This document shows positions 59,115-64,000 of a stretch of DNA of 64,000 nt, one piece after another. Origin of the DNA: Linanthus parryae (taxonomy: Eukaryota > Streptophyta > Magnoliopsida > Ericales > Polemoniaceae); the NCBI GenBank assembly GCA_023055425.1, contig JALGPY010000002.1, positions 157,057,345-157,121,344 on the forward strand. Direction: 5' to 3'. Numbering within the stretch: the first letter of the stretch is position 1; every line of letters starts with the position of its first letter. Position numbers and translations under genes: made by a program. Under the pieces are notes generated by a model. The model did no database searches and was not told where the DNA came from. It saw only the letters and a program-made list of their open reading frames with translations.

Positions 59115-59596
59115 ATGCTAAATAAAGATGCATTGGTTTAGGGGGAGCATCAGGTAAGAAAGGTAAGTATTATGTGTTTTAAAAGGGTTGAAATGAGCTT
59201 CAAAGCCTTGAAAATCAGTTCAAAGCCTTGGGTTTACTTGTTGCAGTGTTACAGTTTTTCAAGACCTTGAGAGCTTTTTCAAAGCCTTGAAAATAAGTCA
59301 GCTACACTGATAGTCTATAATCTTGGATCATTCTCTGTTGGGTGATATCTCTGTAGATATTTTCCTAATATAGCCCCTACCCTTTTCAAAAATTTGACTT
59401 AGCTAAAAATAGTATTAGTATATTTTATTTTCCAACGGCATAAAAGTTTTGAAATCTCTCTGATCATTGAAAATCTTTTGAGATCAGAGAGATACTAGTT
59501 TCCTTTTGAAACTCAAACTCTTTCTGTACTTATATTCTTTTCTTCTCCTTCATTTCGTATCACTCTACCTCTCTCTATTCTTCTCCCAAACCCTAA
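59115..59596 (+). other. Spacer between pol and ORF3 (B2)
   Basis: Second polypurine tract TTTAGGGGGAGCATCAGG (59137-59154) followed by CAGGTAAG, then palindrome sites at 59179 (degenerate), 59199, 59219, 59258 and 59278. Same order as 15099-15593. Confidence 0.68.
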
Positions 59597-61290
59597 TGAG
59601 CACAAGGAGAGCCTCAAACAAATCAAGATGGCTGGAGGTTCGAAACCTGTCTCAGAGAAGAAAAGAAAAGCAGCAGTAGATGAGGTTCAAGCAGTCAGTG
59701 GAGATTCTAGCTCCAGAACTCTTAGTGCATAGACAGTTCAAGATCTTCCTCCACCAAAGAATAAGGTCAAGAAGGTTACAGCCTCCTCTTCAGAAAAGCA
59801 AAAGAAGCAGAAAGCTGTTACAGAAAAGCAACCAGAAATAGAGCCTACCAGTTCAAAGAAGGGGAAAAAGAAAGCAACTTAGACAGAAAGGGGAAAGGAA
59901 AGGTGAAAGAAGCACAACCAGAAGGAAAATTGAAGAAGGCAATGCAGATCTATTCACAAGCCTCAAAAAAGAACACAGCACCAGATGAGACTTAGTTTGT
60001 CATAAACATCTCCAAAGGTCAGTGGTTAGATGGTTTTGCTTCAAGATATAATGGTTTCAGTATTATGGTTAATAAGCATGTGGTTGAACACATGAAACTT
60101 AAATGCATCTCTATGTTTAAGAAGAGTTCTTTATGGTGTATGCTGAATCCTAAAGAATTAACCTACCCTAGACTCACCAGACTCTTCTACCTGAACTTTA
60201 CCCAAGTTAAGAGATCTGCACATTTGGGGATTAAATCTAAAGTTTTTGGGATAGTAATTGAACTGGATCACTCTGATTTTGCCAATGTGCTAGGGTGTCC
60301 AAAGAGGTATGATACTAGCAACCATCCACCAAAGTCACAAACCGTGAAGAGTTCTTTCTTCCAAACATCTCAACCTCAGCCAAACAGTTAACACATTCTG
60401 TGATGAATGTTGAAGCCAAAGTCCTTCATACCATTCTGGTTAGTTGTATCTTTCCCAGAGAGTACTCTAGAGAATTGGTGACTGAGAGAATGTTGCACAT
60501 CATGTATCTGGTTATGCATGTCTATGAGATTGATCTTCCAAAACTAGTGATTGAACACATGCTCTTTAGCCTTACCAGTAAAAGGATTCACCCTCTTCAC
60601 TATGAAAACATGCTCACATTGTTCTTTGAACACTTTGAGATTCCAACAACTGGAGAGGAATCAGTCACATCTGGATTTGGGGTACTCAATGAGAAAGCCT
60701 TTGAGAACATTGAAGTGGTGAAGACCAAAGAGAAAGTTTGGAAACTTTAATCAGACTTGACTGAAGCAGAACTAGGTGCAAAGAAGTTTCCTAAGCCGAA
60801 GACCTTGAATCCCACTTTAAGTCAGACTTCTTAACCAGCAGACAATCAGAGATTTGATGGTTTGGAGTTGGACATGGAGGATGTCAAAGCAACTGCTTTT
60901 GGACTGGAAAGTGATATGGGGCAAGTCAAGTACATGGTGTAAAGAATCTTCAGAAGCATGACTTTGCTTGATGTTCCTGAGGATGCTGAAGGTACAAAGA
61001 AAGGAGACTCTGACAAGGATTTTCCTAGTGAGCATTCACATCAGGAAGAAGTTACTCTAGTTTCAGATAAGGGAAAGCAGGTAGCAGAACATGCATCACA
61101 GGAAGAAGATGAATTCAATAGCCCTGACTCAGATGAACTGCTGATTACCTTGAAGAAGAAAAAGAAATATCCAAAGGCTGCTGCAAAGGAAAAGACTGAA
61201 GAAACAACTGGTTCCGGTGGGAATACAGAGGATCAGGAAGAGCAGGACAAGACTGATGAAGAAGAAAATGAGAAAGAGGAAGGAGATTAG
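59597..61290 (+). pseudogene. Third ORF of family B, unknown function (B2)
   Basis: It lies after pol, where SIRE-type elements carry an envelope-like ORF. The start MSTRRASN is followed by a long Lys/Glu-rich tract. The folded part is open at 60065-60391 (HVVEHMKLKCISMFKK, FGIVIELDHSDFANVLGC) and 60400-60750 (MLHIMYLVMHVYEIDLPKLV, HYENMLTLFFEHFEIPTTG). Then an acidic/lysine tail (60958-61290). I see no signal peptide or clear membrane span, so an envelope role is doubtful. It resembles proteins annotated only as putative plant transposon protein. Stops at about 59733, 60388 and 60748. Confidence 0.6.
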
Positions 61291-61606
61291 GATGAAGATG
61301 AAAATCCAACACCTTAATCTTGCCTACTCTTTATTCTCCATTCTTTTTTCTTCAAAGTTTCTCTTTGAAGTTTTCAAAATTTTCCAGACACTTGATCCAA
61401 CATCTTCTATCTTTTTGATGAAAGTAAAAAAGGGGGAGAAATTCTAGGTTTTTAGGTTTTATTTGCTATATGCTGACCTGTTTAAGTTTTTGTTGGTATT
61501 ATGAATAAGTTGGATCTTTTTGGAAATACTGTGTTATAAATTGTGAACTAATCAGTCTATTCTGCAGAGACTAAGGATTAAACAGAATTTGGTTTTGTCT
61601 TTCATC
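61291..61606 (+). other. 3' untranslated region of B2
   Basis: About 300 bases after ORF3 with AAAAAGGGGGAG (61429-61440) near the middle. No gene. Confidence 0.55.
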
Positions 61607-61617
61607 AAGGGGGAGAT
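61607..61617 (+). other. Polypurine tract of B2
   Basis: CAAGGGGGAGAT directly before the 3' LTR; same tract inverted at 16449-16460. Confidence 0.85.
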
Positions 61618-62915
61618 TCAAAGATCAGGTTGTGCAAGTCTTGGAATAGCTCAGCTATTTCAAAGTCTTGAACCTGATTTCAAAGCTTTTAATCAGTCTC
61701 AGAGGCTTGAAAATAGTTTGGCTATTTTGAAGGCCTTGAAACTGGATTCAAAGCCTTGAGCTGCTTAACTTATATGCACACTCTCAGGGGGAAATTTCTG
61801 CAAACTCTCTTCTCTCTCTTTCGTATCCTTGATTCATTGTTATTAGATAATGAAAGACAATTTTTACTAACATGTTTTGATCATAAGATATCATCTGTTT
61901 GACCATGATAATGCAGGACATTTTGTTTCCAATATTTGCAGGATTGTTTCCTAAACTTAATTTGTGCAGATTTGGAAATAGTTGGATATTTTGATCTTGT
62001 GATCAATCAGAGACTTATGACAGCTTCTCAGATTGCTTATGGACAGGATCACAACAATATCTCTGAATATTGTGATCAGCTATCCGTTGGAGAAGGCTGT
62101 TAAAGAGAGTCAAAGCTGTTGCCTACAAAATAGGAAGTTGTTGGTGAAAATAAGGGAAGATTTGCAGAGTTTCAGACAGTTTAAATAGAGCTCACTTTGA
62201 AGCAACAAGAAAGGAGACTCCACGGGCAAAAACAAGAGACAAGTTTCTAGATTGAAAAAGCACCAAAGAAGAACATCAAAATCTCAATCCATTCCACAGA
62301 AGGTCACTGCAGTTTCACTCCAGTTTTCTACTCTAAGTGCACTTCTATATTGAGCTGTATTGGTAGATCATTTCAGTATTATCTCTACATCTATTCTCAA
62401 AGATTTTTCAAATTGAACAATAGAGAATTCTTTGTTAATCAGTTAGCTAGAGCAGGTAGTAGACAAGTTAGGGAAAACGACAAGCTGTAACTGAGTAAGG
62501 GAACTCTCTGGGCTTGAGTTCTAGGGCTTAGCTTTTGATTAATAAGAATTGAGTTGAAAATCCTGCAAGGATTTTATCCCTGAGGTAGATACGTAGTTCC
62601 AAGTGGACTGAACTCTTTAAATCACTTGTCTTCTGTATTTAAAGTTCATTCATTTTCATAGTTTTTGCAGCACACAAAACAGTTTAATTTTCAAGGGTTT
62701 TAACTGGTCTTCAAGGCATTGAAAAAGTCATACTTGCTTTATACTGTCTGCATCTTCTTCAAGGGCTTGAACTAGTTTTCAAGGACTTGAACTTCATTGT
62801 TTGCACAAGTTTTCATCTTCCTAGCAAGTTTTGCAAAAAGTTGGCATACTCTATTCAACCCCCCCCCCCTCAAGAGTATCTTAGCTGCATTAACATCTGC
62901 ATACTAACACTTTCA
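61618..62915 (+). mobile_element. Family B 3' LTR (B2)
   Basis: Starts TCAAAGATCAGG (the TG is mutated) and ends ACACTTTCA before CTTCC. Palindrome quartets at 61659/61679/61727/61747 and 62691/62711/62758/62778. A poly-C run is at about 62860-62869. Confidence 0.9.
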
Positions 62916-62920
62916 CTTCC
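62916..62920 (+). other. Target-site duplication of B2, right copy
   Basis: CTTCC, matching 45733-45737. Confidence 0.95.
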
Positions 62921-63240
62921 GTCACTTCTTCTTCTCATTTCTATTTTCTTTTCACTTTATTTTCTAAACTAATTATAAGAAAAGGTAAAAAACCAAGGAT
63001 GAAGCGGCGTGCGAAGACGTAGTTATGTGACGAATAGTCGGAACTCGACTATAACTAATACGCGGCGAGTACTAGAAATTATACAGTATAACAGGTAAAC
63101 ATTTTAGAACTGTAAAACATAAATTTTTAGCAAAACTAAATTTATTAAACGAAGAAATTTTAATTTAACTGCAACAAATAAAAGTTATCACACAACGTCT
63201 AATTATTGAATACCCTAAGCTAAAAGTCTCGGGTATTATT
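62921..63240 (-). mobile_element. Chromovirus 5' LTR, outer end
   Basis: GTCACTTCTTCTTCTC onward matches 22706-22945 and carries the LTR to GTCTCGGGTATTA. The final bases of the terminus are replaced by other LTR sequence, so the true element edge is lost. Confidence 0.78.
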
Positions 63241-64000
63241 TCCAGAGAAACCGGAGATCGGGGAAGTTACAATTACATGGATCAAGGATCAAAACGCAAC
63301 CACGTGCAAAGTTAGTTGGACTATGTGGCAAAGTGGTCTAATCCGTGTATGGACAGGATTAGTATTGGGGCAAGTTTGTAGATAATAAGGAGCTATTATC
63401 TATAAAAGGGAGTCATAGCTCTATTATTTTACAAGAGTTGTCATTGAGTGAAATAACAGAGCAAGGAGAGAACACCAAGAGTTGCCGACCCTACCTCTCG
63501 GTCAAAGGGGTTCGGCCACCATGTTCCGTTTTGCGTGATCCTTGATTCATCCTTTGACGTAGCTAGCAGAAGGCATGAAGGATGAGGCGGCGCGCGAAGA
63601 TGTAAATATGCGACGAACAATCGGAACGCGACTAAAACATATACGCGACGAGTACTTGAAATTGAAATTATACATTATAACAGGTAATCATTTTAGAACT
63701 GTAAAATATAAATTTTTAGAAAAGTAAATGTATTAAACCAAGAAATTTTAATTTAACCACAACAAATCAAAGTTATTACACAACGTCTAATTATTAAATT
63801 CCCTAAGCGAAAACTCTCAGGTATTATTTCCGGAAGAGCCCGAGATCGGGGAAGTTACAATTACATGGATCAAGGATCAAAACGCAACCACATGCAAAGT
63901 TAGTTGGACTAAGTTGCAAAGTGGTCTAATCCGTGTATGGACAGGATTAGTATTTGGGCAAGTTTGTAGATGATAAGGAGGTATTATCTACAAAATGGGA
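62995..64000. repeat. Chimeric LTR tandem repeat, period about 585 bp
   Basis: Unit 1 (62995-63577) and unit 2 (63578-64000, cut by the window) are direct repeats. GGGTATTATTTCC at 63231 recurs near 63820 (offset 588). Each unit is chromovirus LTR end, then a piece like the chromovirus LTR start (GGAGATCGGGGAAG), then about 300 bases of family A-like LTR (GGATCAAAACGCAACCAC, CTAATCCGTGTATGGACA, GAGTGAAATAACAGAGCAAGG). Units join at an AAGGATGA word shared by both parts. Confidence 0.8.

Larger units (their letters stand above)
45738..62915 (+). mobile_element. Family B SIRE-like Ty1/copia element B2
   Basis: Two LTRs of 1305 and 1298 bases, bounded by CTTCC duplications, with primer site, gag, protease, INT, RT, RNase H, ORF3 and polypurine tract between. 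Family A element A3 entered the INT region at GTACT and later rearranged. Without that material the element would be near 9.5-10 kb. Every coding block has lesions. Confidence 0.9.

Overview
The window is intergenic, repeat-rich plant nuclear DNA, probably from a eudicot with a large genome; the species cannot be told. I see no host gene, tRNA, rRNA or CRISPR. Nearly every base belongs to LTR retrotransposons nested in one another. Evidence: LTR pairs, initiator-Met-type primer sites (TGGTATCAGA), polypurine tracts, target-site duplications, and decayed gag, protease, reverse transcriptase (RT), RNase H, integrase (INT) and chromodomain reading frames. Four families are present. Family A is Ty1/copia with about 1.4 kb LTRs. 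Family B is Ty1/copia of SIRE/Maximus type, with about 1.3 kb LTRs and a third ORF after pol. Family C is a Ty3/gypsy chromovirus of Tekay/Del type, with about 3 kb LTRs and a C-terminal chromodomain. Family D is Ty3/gypsy of Tat type, with 0.6 kb LTRs, a second RNase H and an antisense gene. Layout: 1-8673 is a plus-strand family A element (A1) with an extra LTR in its leader. 8674-22390 is a minus-strand family A element (A2), split by a rearranged plus-strand family B element (B1, 9690-17714). 22391-63240 is a minus-strand chromovirus (C). C was entered in its leader by the Tat element D (28265-42791) and in its 5' LTR by family B element B2 (45738-62915, flanked by CTTCC on both sides). 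B2 was itself entered by family A element A3 (GTACT duplication), and that insertion later rearranged into a solo LTR plus a duplicated segment. 63241-64000 is the start of a roughly 585 bp tandem repeat made of fused family A and family C LTR pieces. How the parts work: each element would be transcribed from its own LTR, primed by a host tRNA and integrated by its own enzymes. All copies here carry stops, frameshifts or deletions, so none looks autonomous. The best-preserved frame is the 555-codon Gag-protease-INT fragment of A2. Two signals stand out. Family B carries a 14 bp palindrome (TTCAAGGCCTTGAA) in regular arrays: spaced 20 bp in non-coding DNA and 21 bp in coding DNA, with matching four-site blocks at the two ends of each LTR. 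Element D carries, antisense to gag-pol, a plant-mobile-domain gene with a TATA box and short spliceosomal-type introns; its promoter and N-terminus occur again beside pol, and a stem-loop minisatellite follows each copy.
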